Under the pieces are notes generated by a model. It was not told where the DNA came from. It searched no databases and worked only from the letters and a program-made list of their open reading frames with translations. 64,000 nucleotides of DNA, from assembly GCA_900317305.1 (NCBI GenBank), contig ONGG01000009.1:1-64000 (forward strand), given 5' to 3'. The position numbers were made by a program, and so were the translations under genes. Shown piece by piece: positions 43,920 to 51,955 of the stretch (positions are counted from its first letter, which is position 1; every line of letters starts with the position of its first letter). Origin of the DNA: an uncultured Prevotellaceae bacterium (lineage in GTDB: Bacteria; Bacteroidota; Bacteroidia; Bacteroidales; Bacteroidaceae).

Positions 43920-44428
43920 ACTTCTCGTTGATTGAATTGTTGACGCAGTTTCCTCAGTCCTTGCACGATGTGTTTGTTGACGGCAGAGAGGCTGATGCCG
44001 AGGGAATGAGAGATGTCGTTGTATGACTTCTCGTCGTCGAAGCGCATGCGGATGACGCGTCCTGTCTGCAGTGTGAGCCTTTCGTCGATGTATTGTTGCA
44101 CCATCGTTGTCAGTTCTTCGTCAGACTTGTCCTGCCATGTCTCCGTTTCGCCCACAGCGGGTTCAGTTGCGAGTTTCGTCGTCGTGGTTTCCAGTTGTCT
44201 TTGCCGTTGTGCAATGATGTTGAGGCAGCGGTTTCTGACGCAGGTAAGCAGGAACGCCCTTTGCGACTCCTCACGAAGAGTCACGCTGCCATCCCAGAGA
44301 CGTGCGAACACGTCCTGTACGGCATCCTTGGCATCGTCGTCATCGCCCAGCAGAATGTGGGCCGCCCTGTACATCCTGCCGTATTCCGAATGGAATAGTC
44401 GTTCAAACTGTCGTTCTCTGTCTTGCAT
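43916..44428 (-). CDS. ECF RNA polymerase sigma factor (FecI-like)
   Basis: This 170-residue sigma factor has region 2 (FERLFHSEYGRMYRAAHILL ... DAKDAVQDVFARLWDGSV) and region 4 (GRVIRMRFDDEKSYNDISHS, LGISLSAVNKHIVQGLRKLR). Length and sequence are typical of Bacteroidetes ECF sigmas, with normal base usage in contrast to the sigma gene at 37924. It should direct transcription of the downstream anti-sigma and receptor genes when the receptor is occupied. A possible minus-strand -7 box TAATTTTGC lies at 44520-44528. Confidence 0.95.
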   Translation of the reverse strand: MQDRERQFERLFHSEYGRMYRAAHILLGDDDDAKDAVQDVFARLWDGSVTLREESQRAFLLTCVRNRCLNIIAQRQRQLETTTTKLATEPAVGETETWQDKSDEELTTMVQQYIDERLTLQTGRVIRMRFDDEKSYNDISHSLGISLSAVNKHIVQGLRKLRQQFNQREV

Positions 44429-44519
44429 CTTTTGTTCGCTGTTTTATCCTATATACAGCCGAGTATGAAGAATCATCACCCCTGGAAAGCATTTTTTTAG
44501 AAGAATGCTTCAATGTTAT

Positions 44520-44528
44520 GCAAAATTA
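44520..44528 (-). promoter_or_regulatory. Possible promoter box of the ECF sigma operon
   Basis: TAATTTTGC on the minus strand, 92 bases before the sigma start codon. No matching TTTG upstream, so this is weak. Confidence 0.35.
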
Positions 44529-44632
44529 GGAAAAAAAAGTGACTAATGATACCACACGATAGTCCAATTTGCCGTTGTGGGTTGAACATAGTGTGCGCCT
44601 GACACGGTGAAAACAAAAAACTTCATCATTTG

Positions 44633-44665
44633 TTTTGCAATGTCCTTGGCTTTCACTACTTTTGC
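44633..44665 (+). promoter_or_regulatory. Promoter of the OM barrel gene
   Basis: TTTTG (44633-44637), 19 bases, then TACTTTTGC (44657-44665): consensus fit. Confidence 0.8.
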
Positions 44666-44765
44666 AGCGGAAAACGGCCATCATTCTGCCGAAATAGAGT
44701 GACAAGAATGCCGACTTGACAAGATGGCATATATAAATACAGTTTTGTTTAATCAAAAAAGACGA

Positions 44766-45314
44766 ATGAAAAAAATTATTTTAGCAACGTGTGTGGCTTT
44801 GCTCAGCATGAGCGCACTAGCTCAGGAGAAAGGTGATGTTGCAGTAGGTTTACGCAGTGGTGTAAATATCACTAAGATTAAAGTTACGGATATAGAAGAG
44901 AGTGTCACGAACTTTGGCATTGGCGCATTCGGCCAATATAGTCTGTCCGACAATTGGCGTCTTGAATTGGAAGGTATCTACCATCCTATGAAGGACCACG
45001 TATCCGACATCACTGTAGGACTGAATGTGCACTATCTGTTCCATCTTAGCGATGCATTTAAGATCTATCCTTCGGTTGGTTATGCTTTAGCCTTTGTTCA
45101 CAGTGAAGACTATACAATCTCCTCAACAAAAGGAGAAACTGTTCGGGAAATTGTCCATGATAGCGAAAACGACACCGATGGCGGTATCCAACTTGGTTTA
45201 GGCTTACAATACAATTTAAACGACAATTGGTTCCTTGCCGGCGAGTACAAATATCAGCCGGGAATCCTGGGCGACGGACATGTTGTCATGGGAAGCATAG
45301 GATTCAAATTCTAA
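44766..45314 (+). CDS. Small outer-membrane beta-barrel protein (OmpA/W-like porin family)
   Basis: The start at 44766 gives a signal peptide (MKKIILATCVALLSMSALAQ). The 182-residue protein has eight or so amphipathic strands (VAVGLRSGVNITKIKV, FGIGAFGQYSLSDNWRLELE, LNVHYLFHLSDAFKIYPSVG). It ends in the barrel signature VMGSIGFKF with terminal Phe. This is the 'outer membrane beta-barrel' family that includes small porin-like proteins. Specific function is unknown. It has its own promoter and terminator, so it is monocistronic. Confidence 0.85.
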   Translation: MKKIILATCVALLSMSALAQEKGDVAVGLRSGVNITKIKVTDIEESVTNFGIGAFGQYSLSDNWRLELEGIYHPMKDHVSDITVGLNVHYLFHLSDAFKIYPSVGYALAFVHSEDYTISSTKGETVREIVHDSENDTDGGIQLGLGLQYNLNDNWFLAGEYKYQPGILGDGHVVMGSIGFKF

Positions 45315-45352
45315 GCATACCAAGGAAACGCCCGGTCGTACCGACCATAACC

Positions 45353-45394
45353 AAGCAATCCGACTTCCCAAAGGGAGGCCGGATTGCTTTTGTT
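45353..45394 (+). terminator. Terminator of the OM barrel gene
   Basis: AAGCAATCCG (45353-45362) pairs with CGGATTGCTT (45380-45389), with an inner TCCC/GGGA stem, then TTTGTTATT. Confidence 0.8.
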
Positions 45395-45463
45395 ATTATC
45401 CCATACTCCACTTTTTATTCGTTTTGCTCATCTGCAAGCAGTCGCCCATTTGAAAGGAGCGCA

Positions 45464-45487
45464 GAAGTAGAGCGAATGCGAATCTTC
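45464..45487 (-). repeat. 24-bp dispersed repeat, copy 3 (22/24)
   Basis: Reverse orientation relative to the copies at 40612 and 53337; differs at two positions. It lies just before the esterase promoter. Confidence 0.65.
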
Positions 45488-45519
45488 AATTGTTTTTTTC
45501 ATATTTACACATAAACAAC

Positions 45520-45528
45520 TATCTTTGC
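45520..45528 (+). promoter_or_regulatory. Promoter -7 box of the esterase gene
   Basis: TATCTTTGC with TTTTTTTC 19 bases upstream in place of TTTG; 42 bases before the start codon. Confidence 0.55.
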
Positions 45529-45570
45529 CATATCAATGAAACCGTAGTTGTCAACTAACCAACAAATGCC

Positions 45571-46254
45571 ATGGAGAAGCTGACCTTTCAAGAAACTGGC
45601 AGACAGTGCATTGCCTACAACAGCCCTCACGCCGAAATGCTGATGTTACAACCCGTCGACGAACACGACAGGGAGGAACTCGACCTCGAAGTGGAAACAA
45701 TACAGTCGCTCAGCGACAAGCCATTCCTGTTGGTGGCCTTCGAGGTGAACGACTGGCAGGCCGACCTCACGCCATGGGCGGCGCCACCTGCCTTCGGGAA
45801 AACGCCCTTTGGCGACGGGGCCGAAGCCACCTTGTCGTTCATCACCGACCACCTGCTGCCGGCATTGCAGGCATTAGGCTTGGCCGACCTGGCCACGATG
45901 CGGCTTGGTCTTGGAGGTTACTCCTTGGCCGGGCTGTTCGCCCTTTGGGCTGGATATCGGTTGGCACGGTTCGACGGTATCGTGGCCGCCTCGCCCTCGG
46001 TTTGGTACGACAATTGGATGGACTATGCCGCCTCACGCCATCCTCTTGTACCATCCATCTACCTGAGTCTGGGTGACAAGGAGGAGAAGGCTCGGAACCC
46101 CAGAATGGCACGAGTGGGCGATTGCATCCGAAGACAACACGAATTACTCATCTCGCAGGGCATCCACACTACGCTGGAGTGGAACCCCGGAAACCACTTC
46201 AAAGATGCGGGCCTGCGCATGGCCAAAGGATTTGCCTGGCTTCTGAACAGATGA
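45571..46254 (+). CDS. Putative alpha/beta-hydrolase (esterase)
   Basis: This 227-residue protein has the nucleophile elbow LGLGGYSLAGLFALWAG (Ser118), a following AASPSVWYDNWMDY, and a late histidine in WNPGNHFKD (His209), consistent with the esterase-D-like alpha/beta-hydrolase fold. PFLLVAFEVNDWQADLTPWA near residue 51 may form the oxyanion-hole region. No signal peptide is present, so it is cytoplasmic. The substrate is unknown; esterases of this group act on acyl or siderophore-type esters, and the nearby TonB-receptor system makes the latter only a thought. Confidence 0.75.
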   Translation: MEKLTFQETGRQCIAYNSPHAEMLMLQPVDEHDREELDLEVETIQSLSDKPFLLVAFEVNDWQADLTPWAAPPAFGKTPFGDGAEATLSFITDHLLPALQALGLADLATMRLGLGGYSLAGLFALWAGYRLARFDGIVAASPSVWYDNWMDYAASRHPLVPSIYLSLGDKEEKARNPRMARVGDCIRRQHELLISQGIHTTLEWNPGNHFKDAGLRMAKGFAWLLNR

Positions 46255-46330
46255 TTATGGCCGAAGTTCTCAACCACGGAGAAAAATGATAATCCGGAGT
46301 TATAAAAAACTACGGAATATGCTGAGATTT

Positions 46331-46460
46331 TGTTTTGCTTTGTCTTCGCCTTTCACTATATTTGCCGCTGCGCGGCGAATATAGGATGCGCCTCGGAAAA
46401 GCAAAATAAATCTTCGATTTATTTTGCTTTTCTCTCGGCTTTCACTATATTTGCAAGCGG
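46331..46460 (+). promoter_or_regulatory. Tandem promoters within palindromic repeat family, for the hut operon
   Basis: Two consensus promoters occur: TTTTG (46334-46338)-N19-TATATTTGC (46358-46366), and TTTTG (46422-46426)-N19-TATATTTGC (46446-46454). Both are followed by the start of the hut operon at 46528. The first -7 box is followed by the hairpin GCCGCTGCGCGGC. Between them is the perfect palindrome AAAAGCAAAATAAATC-TTC-GATTTATTTTGCTTTT (46398-46432). The same modules, in the same order, occur in minus orientation at 27331-27407 and 27731-27807. Confidence 0.75.
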
Positions 46461-46527
46461 AAGTGATGATAATCACATCTGACAATGAAAAAACACACTA
46501 CATCATTTTTTTACTCATCTTAAAACC

Positions 46528-48231
46528 ATGGCTATGGAGAGAAGAATAGTGGAATGCGTGCCCAATTTCAGTGAGGGACGCAACATGGATGCCATCAGGC
46601 AGATTTCACAAGAGATAGAACAGACCAAAGGCGTACGACTGCTCAACGTCGACCCGGGCGAGGCCACCAACCGCACCGTCATCACCTTCGTGGGCGACCC
46701 CGACACCGTGGTGGAAGCCGCATTCCGCGCCGTGCGCAAAGCCGCTCAAGTGATCGACATGCGCCAGCACCACGGGGCACACCCGCGTATCGGCGCCACC
46801 GACGTACTGCCCCTCATCCCCGTGAGCGGCATCACCCTGGAGGAGTGCGCCGAACTGGCACGCCAACTGGCCAAGCGCATTGCCGACGAACTGCGCATAC
46901 CATGCTATTGCTACGAGGCCGCCGCCTATTCCGAGGAGCGGCGCAACCTGGCCGTATGCCGCGCCGGCGAGTATGAGGGCATCGCCAAGAAACTCTCCAC
47001 GCCGGGCAAGGAGCCCGACTTCGGCAGCCGTCCCTACGACGACGACATCGCCCGTACGGGATGCACCGTGGTGGGCGCCCGCGACTTCCTCATCGCCGTG
47101 AACTTCAACCTGAACACCACCTCCACCCGTCGGGCCAACGCCATCGCCTTCGACGTGAGGGAGAAAGGACGACCCCGACGCGAGGGCAACCCCATCGTGG
47201 GCAAGCCCATGAAGGATGCCGAGGGCAACACCATCATGATTCCCGGTTCGCTGAAGAAAACCAAGGCCATAGGATGGTTCATCGATGAGTATGGCATCGC
47301 ACAGGTGTCGATGAACATCACCGACATCAACGTCACGCCGCTGCACAAGGCATTCGACGAGGTGTGCCGCTGCGCCCAGGCACGGGGCATCCGCGTCACC
47401 GGCACCGAAATCGTGGGCCTGGTGCCCAAGCGCACGCTCATCGAGGCCGGCAAGTATTTTTTGGAGAAGCAACATCGCTCCACGGGCATTCCCGAAGACG
47501 ATATCGTGAAAATCGCCATCCACTCGATGGGACTCGACGACCTCCGTCCGTTCAACCCCAGGGAGAAAGTCATCGAATACCTGCTCGAGGACGCCAACCA
47601 GAAGTCCCGCCTCACCGACCTCACGGTGAAGGGATTCGCCGAGGAGACATCGCGTGAGTCGCCCGCTCCTGGCGGCGGCACCATCTCGGCCTATATGGGT
47701 GCGCTGGGTGCCGCTCTAGGAGCAATGGTGGCCAACCTCTCTGCCCATAAGGCCGGATGGGACGACCGCTGGCAGGAGTTCAGCCAGAGCGCCGAAGAGG
47801 GACAGGCCATCATGGCCGAACTGCTCCACCTCACCGACGAGGACACTGAGGCCTTCAACCGCATCATGGCGGCCTTCGGCATGCCCAAGACCACCGACCA
47901 AGAGAAAGCGGCACGCACCGAGGCCATACAGACGGCCACGCTCTATGCCTCCGAGGTGCCCCTGCGCACGATGAAGGCAGCCATCAGGGTGATGCCCCTC
48001 TGCCGGCTGATGGCCACCGAAGGCAATCCCAACAGCGTGTCGGACGCCGGTGTGGGAGCCCTGGCCGCAAGGGCCGCCGTGTTGGGTGCCGGACTCAACG
48101 TGAAGATCAACGCCGCCTCGCTGCACGACCGCGAGAAAGCCGAGGCACTCATCCATGAGGCACAGGCTCTCATCGACGAGGCCAACAAAGCCGAGCACAA
48201 AATCATGGAAATCGTGGAAGGAAAAATCTAA
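46528..48231 (+). CDS. ftcD: Bifunctional glutamate formimidoyltransferase / formimido-THF cyclodeaminase
   Basis: This 567-residue fusion has an N-terminal formiminotransferase (ERRIVECVPNFSEGRNMDAI, HHGAHPRIGATDVLPLIPVS, about 1-330). The C-terminal cyclodeaminase covers about 360-567 (SRESPAPGGGTISAYMGALG, DEDTEAFNRIMAAFGMPKT, ALAARAAVLGAGLNVKINAA). It moves the formimino group from formiminoglutamate to tetrahydrofolate, then releases ammonia to give methenyl-THF. It completes the histidine pathway encoded downstream. MAM at the start leaves two possible ATGs (46528, 46534). It is first in the operon, behind tandem promoters. Confidence 0.95.
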   Translation: MAMERRIVECVPNFSEGRNMDAIRQISQEIEQTKGVRLLNVDPGEATNRTVITFVGDPDTVVEAAFRAVRKAAQVIDMRQHHGAHPRIGATDVLPLIPVSGITLEECAELARQLAKRIADELRIPCYCYEAAAYSEERRNLAVCRAGEYEGIAKKLSTPGKEPDFGSRPYDDDIARTGCTVVGARDFLIAVNFNLNTTSTRRANAIAFDVREKGRPRREGNPIVGKPMKDAEGNTIMIPGSLKKTKAIGWFIDEYGIAQVSMNITDINVTPLHKAFDEVCRCAQARGIRVTGTEIVGLVPKRTLIEAGKYFLEKQHRSTGIPEDDIVKIAIHSMGLDDLRPFNPREKVIEYLLEDANQKSRLTDLTVKGFAEETSRESPAPGGGTISAYMGALGAALGAMVANLSAHKAGWDDRWQEFSQSAEEGQAIMAELLHLTDEDTEAFNRIMAAFGMPKTTDQEKAARTEAIQTATLYASEVPLRTMKAAIRVMPLCRLMATEGNPNSVSDAGVGALAARAAVLGAGLNVKINAASLHDREKAEALIHEAQALIDEANKAEHKIMEIVEGKI

Positions 48232-48285
48232 TTTTATTTAGGAGTTCAGGAGTTCAGACAATAGCCCTGCTTTCTGGAAATTCAA

Positions 48286-48349
48286 TACTATAAAAACTAT
48301 AAAAACTATAGAAACTATAGAAACTATAGAAACTATAGAAACTATAAAA
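48286..48349. repeat. 9-bp-period tandem array (AAACTATAG type), preceded by GGAGTTCAG repeats
   Basis: Seven units of AAACTATAA/AAACTATAG in the ftcD-hutU gap. Just before (48240-48259) is AGGAGTTCAGGAGTTCAGAC, also seen at 62890 and inverted at 36482. The array is transcribed inside the operon. Confidence 0.85.
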
Positions 48350-48379
48350 AATCATCAACCAACCTCAAACATCAATATC

Positions 48380-50383
48380 ATGACCAACGAACAATTCAGA
48401 AACGAGATACGTGCAGGCATCCCCGACCAGTTGCCCGCACCCAAGGCCTACGACCCCGACATCAACCACGCCCCGAAGCGGAAAGACATCCTCACACCCG
48501 AAGAGAAACGGCTGGCCCTGCGCAATGCCCTGCGCTACTTCCCCCAGCACCTGCACGCCACCCTGGCCAAGGAGTTCGCCGACGAGCTGCGCCGCTACGG
48601 ACGCATCTATATGTACCGCTACCGGCCCGACTACGACATCCACGCCCGTCCCATCGACGACTATCCACACCGGTCGCGCGAGGCCGCTGCCATCATGCTG
48701 ATGATACAAAATAACCTCGACCCCCGCGTGGCACAGCATCCCCACGAACTCATCATCTATGGCGGCAACGGCGCCATTTTCCAGAACTGGGCCCAGTACC
48801 GACTCGTGATGAAATACCTGAGCGAGATGACCGACGAGCAGACCCTGGTGATGTACTCCGGACACCCGTTGGGACTCTTCCCCTCGCACAAGAGCGCGCC
48901 CCGCGTGGTGGTGACCAACGGCATGGTGATACCCAACTACTCGAAGCCCGACGACTGGGAGCGGATGAACGCCCTCGGCGTGAGCCAGTATGGGCAGATG
49001 ACGGCAGGCTCGTATATGTATATCGGACCGCAAGGCATCGTGCACGGCACCACCATCACCGTGCTCAATGCCGCACGCCGGAAGTTCGCACCCGGCCAGA
49101 CCGACGCCAAGGGCATGCTCTTCGTGTCGTCGGGACTTGGCGGTATGTCGGGCGCACAACCCAAGGCAGGCAACATCGCCGGAGTGGTGAGCGTGGTGGC
49201 CGAAATCAATCCCAAGGCCGCCTACAAGCGCTACGAGCAAGGATGGGTAGACGAACTGCACGACCAACTCGACGAACTGATTCCCGCCATCCGCAAGGCG
49301 GTGAGCGAGCGCCGCGTGGTGTCGATGGCCTATGTGGGCAACGTGGTGGACCTATGGGAACGGCTCGCCAACGAAGACATCAAGGTAGACCTGGGCAGCG
49401 ACCAGACCTCGCTCCACAATCCGTGGGCCGGCGGCTACTATCCCGTGGGACTCACCCTGGAGGAGTCGAAACAGATGATGGCCGAGCAGCCCGAGGCCTT
49501 CAAGGAGAAAGTGCGCGAGTCGCTCCGCCGGCAGGTGGCCGCCATCAACCGGCTCACCGCCAAGGGCATGTACTTCTTCGACTATGGCAACGCCTTCCTT
49601 CTGGAGTCGAGCCGTGCCGGAGCCGACATTCTGCTCGACAACGGCAACTTCAGATACCCCTCCTACGTTCAGGACATCATGGGACCGCTCTTCTTCGACT
49701 ACGGATTCGGTCCGTTCCGTTGGGTATGCACCTCGTGCGACCCCGACGACCTGGCCCTTACCGACCAGTTGGCCGCCGAGGCCCTGGAGGAAATCCGCAA
49801 GACGGCTACCGACGACATTCGCGGTCAGCTCGACGACAATATCCATTGGATCAAGGAGGCCGGGCGCAACCACCTGGTGGTGGGTTCGCAGGCCCGCATC
49901 CTCTATGCCGATGCCCAGGGGCGCACGGCCATCGCACTGGCGTTCAACCGCGCCATCCGCGAGGGCAGGCTCAAGGCCCCCGTGGTGCTCGGCCGCGACC
50001 ACCACGACGTGTCGGGCACCGACTCGCCCTTCCGCGAGACCAGCAACATCTACGACGGATCGCGCTTCTGTGCCGACATGGCGGTGCAAAACGTCATCGG
50101 CGACGCCTTCCGTGGAGCCACCTGGGTGTCGCTGCACAACGGCGGCGGCGTAGGCTGGGGCGAAGTCATCAACGGCGGTTTCGGCATGGTGATCGACGGC
50201 AGTGAGGCCAGCGACGCCAAGATACGCGAGATGCTCTTCTGGGACGTGAACAACGGCATCGCACGCCGAGGCTGGGCCCGCAACACCGGCGCGCTCGACG
50301 CCATCCGCCGCGAGATGGAACGCACCCCCCAACTGGTGGTCACCCTACCCCACCTGGTGAACGACGACATCCTAAACCCCTAA
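48380..50383 (+). CDS. hutU: Urocanate hydratase
   Basis: This 667-residue NAD-dependent enzyme hydrates urocanate to imidazolone propionate. The Bacteroidetes-type long form shows YGGNGAIFQNWAQYRLVMKY, YSGHPLGLFPSHKSAPRVVV, VTNGMVIPNYS, QMTAGSYMYIGPQGIVHGTT, SSGLGGMSGAQPKAGNIAGV and DVSGTDSPFRETSNI. These cover the NAD-binding and active-site blocks of the family. The C-terminal SLHNGGGVGWGEVINGGFGM is also diagnostic. It follows ftcD after a 148-base spacer with a repeat array and precedes hutH. Confidence 0.96.
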   Translation: MTNEQFRNEIRAGIPDQLPAPKAYDPDINHAPKRKDILTPEEKRLALRNALRYFPQHLHATLAKEFADELRRYGRIYMYRYRPDYDIHARPIDDYPHRSREAAAIMLMIQNNLDPRVAQHPHELIIYGGNGAIFQNWAQYRLVMKYLSEMTDEQTLVMYSGHPLGLFPSHKSAPRVVVTNGMVIPNYSKPDDWERMNALGVSQYGQMTAGSYMYIGPQGIVHGTTITVLNAARRKFAPGQTDAKGMLFVSSGLGGMSGAQPKAGNIAGVVSVVAEINPKAAYKRYEQGWVDELHDQLDELIPAIRKAVSERRVVSMAYVGNVVDLWERLANEDIKVDLGSDQTSLHNPWAGGYYPVGLTLEESKQMMAEQPEAFKEKVRESLRRQVAAINRLTAKGMYFFDYGNAFLLESSRAGADILLDNGNFRYPSYVQDIMGPLFFDYGFGPFRWVCTSCDPDDLALTDQLAAEALEEIRKTATDDIRGQLDDNIHWIKEAGRNHLVVGSQARILYADAQGRTAIALAFNRAIREGRLKAPVVLGRDHHDVSGTDSPFRETSNIYDGSRFCADMAVQNVIGDAFRGATWVSLHNGGGVGWGEVINGGFGMVIDGSEASDAKIREMLFWDVNNGIARRGWARNTGALDAIRREMERTPQLVVTLPHLVNDDILNP

Positions 50384-50438
50384 AGACCCTAAAGTCCTTA
50401 AAGACCTTAAAGTCCCGAAAGACCTTAAAGACCTTAAA
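50382..50438. repeat. 9-bp-period tandem array (AAAGACCTT type) between hutU and hutH
   Basis: Units AAAGACCCT, AAAGTCCTT, AAAGACCTT, AAAGTCCCG, AAAGACCTT, AAAGACCTT and a partial unit start at the hutU stop codon and end ten bases before hutH. ACC/GTC variants alternate. Confidence 0.85.
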
Positions 50439-50447
50439 AGCCAACAT

Positions 50448-51932
50448 ATGATACACCAAATCAGTGCCGGTCATCTGACACAAGACATGATCGACGACAT
50501 CATCACCCACGGCTACAAGTTGCAACTGGGTGACGACTCACGCCAACGTATCGTGCGCTGCCGCGAATACCTCGACCGCAAGATTGCCGAGGCCGACAAG
50601 CCCATCTATGGCGTCACCACCGGATTCGGGTCGCTCTGCGACATCAACATCGATGCCGACCAGATGGCCGAACTGCAAATCAACCTGATGATGTCGCACG
50701 CCTGCGGCATCGGTGAGCGCATGCCCAACGAAATCGTGAAAATCATGCTGCTGCTCAAGGTGCAGTCGCTCAGTTACGGCTACTCCGGCATCAAACTCGA
50801 CACCGTGGAGCGGCTCATCGACTTCTTCAACAACGACATCTACCCCATCGTCTACCAACAGGGTTCGGTGGGCGCCTCAGGCGACCTCGTGCCCTTAGCA
50901 CACCTCTGCCTGCCGCTGGTGGGTCTGGGCGAGGTGGAATGGAAAGGCGAACGCATGACGGGTGCCGAAATCCTGCACCGCATGGGATGGGAGCCCATCC
51001 GCCTGGGTTCAAAAGAGGGCCTCGCCCTCCTCAACGGCACACAGAACATGAGCGCGCTGGCCGTATGGTCGCTCATCAAGGCCAAGCGCCTCGTGGCCTG
51101 GGCCGACACCATTGCCGCCATGTCGCTCGAGGCTTTCGACGGGCGCATGGAGCCCTTCAACGTGGCGGTACACCTGGTGCGCTCGCACAAGGGACAGATA
51201 GCCACCGCCGTGAACATGAACAAGTTGCTCAAAGGCAGCCAGATGATTGCACAGCCCAAGGTGAATGTGCAAGACCCCTACTCTTTCCGCTGCATCCCAC
51301 AGGTGCATGGCGCGGTGAAAGACACGCTCTCGTACGTGAAATCGGTGGTCGACATCGAGATCAACGCCGCCACCGACAACCCCACCGTCTGTCCCGACGA
51401 CGACCTCATCATCTCGGCGGGCAACTTCCACGGCGAGCCCATCGCCCTGCCCATGGACTTCCTCTGCATCGCCATGAGCGAACTGGGCAACATCTCGGAA
51501 CGGCGCACCTACAAACTGGTGTCGGGCAAGCGCGGACTGCCCAGTTTCCTCGTGGCCGAGCCAGGACTCAACAGCGGGTTCATGATTGCCCAATACACCG
51601 CGGCCTCTATCGTGAGCCAGAGCAAGACGCTCTGCATGCCCTCCTCGGCCGACAGCATCCCCACCTCGCAGGGACAGGAAGACCATGTGAGCATGGGAGC
51701 CAACTCGGGCACCAAACTGCTGCGCGTGACCGACAACACCGAGCGGGTGCTCGCCATCGAACTCTTCACTGCCGCCCAGGCCCTCGACTTCCGCCGCCCG
51801 CTGCGCTCATCGCCCGTCATCGAGCGGTTGCACGAGGCCTACCGCCAGGTGGTGCCCTTCATCGACCACGATGTGGTGATGTATCCTCACATCGCCCAAA
51901 CCGTGAAATTCTTAAGAGAATACACACTATAG
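50448..51932 (+). CDS. hutH: Histidine ammonia-lyase
   Basis: This 494-residue enzyme removes ammonia from histidine to give urocanate. The autocatalytic MIO triad Ala143-Ser144-Gly145 lies in QGSVGASGDLVPLAHL. Other family blocks are KPIYGVTTGFGSL (about 51-63), PKVNVQDPYSFRCIPQVHGA and SADSIPTSQGQEDHVSMGAN. Length fits bacterial HutH. It is the first step of the pathway though third in gene order, and it ends 23 bases before hutI. Confidence 0.97.
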   Translation: MIHQISAGHLTQDMIDDIITHGYKLQLGDDSRQRIVRCREYLDRKIAEADKPIYGVTTGFGSLCDINIDADQMAELQINLMMSHACGIGERMPNEIVKIMLLLKVQSLSYGYSGIKLDTVERLIDFFNNDIYPIVYQQGSVGASGDLVPLAHLCLPLVGLGEVEWKGERMTGAEILHRMGWEPIRLGSKEGLALLNGTQNMSALAVWSLIKAKRLVAWADTIAAMSLEAFDGRMEPFNVAVHLVRSHKGQIATAVNMNKLLKGSQMIAQPKVNVQDPYSFRCIPQVHGAVKDTLSYVKSVVDIEINAATDNPTVCPDDDLIISAGNFHGEPIALPMDFLCIAMSELGNISERRTYKLVSGKRGLPSFLVAEPGLNSGFMIAQYTAASIVSQSKTLCMPSSADSIPTSQGQEDHVSMGANSGTKLLRVTDNTERVLAIELFTAAQALDFRRPLRSSPVIERLHEAYRQVVPFIDHDVVMYPHIAQTVKFLREYTL

Positions 51933-51955
51933 AAGACTAGGAGCCCTAGAAAAAA

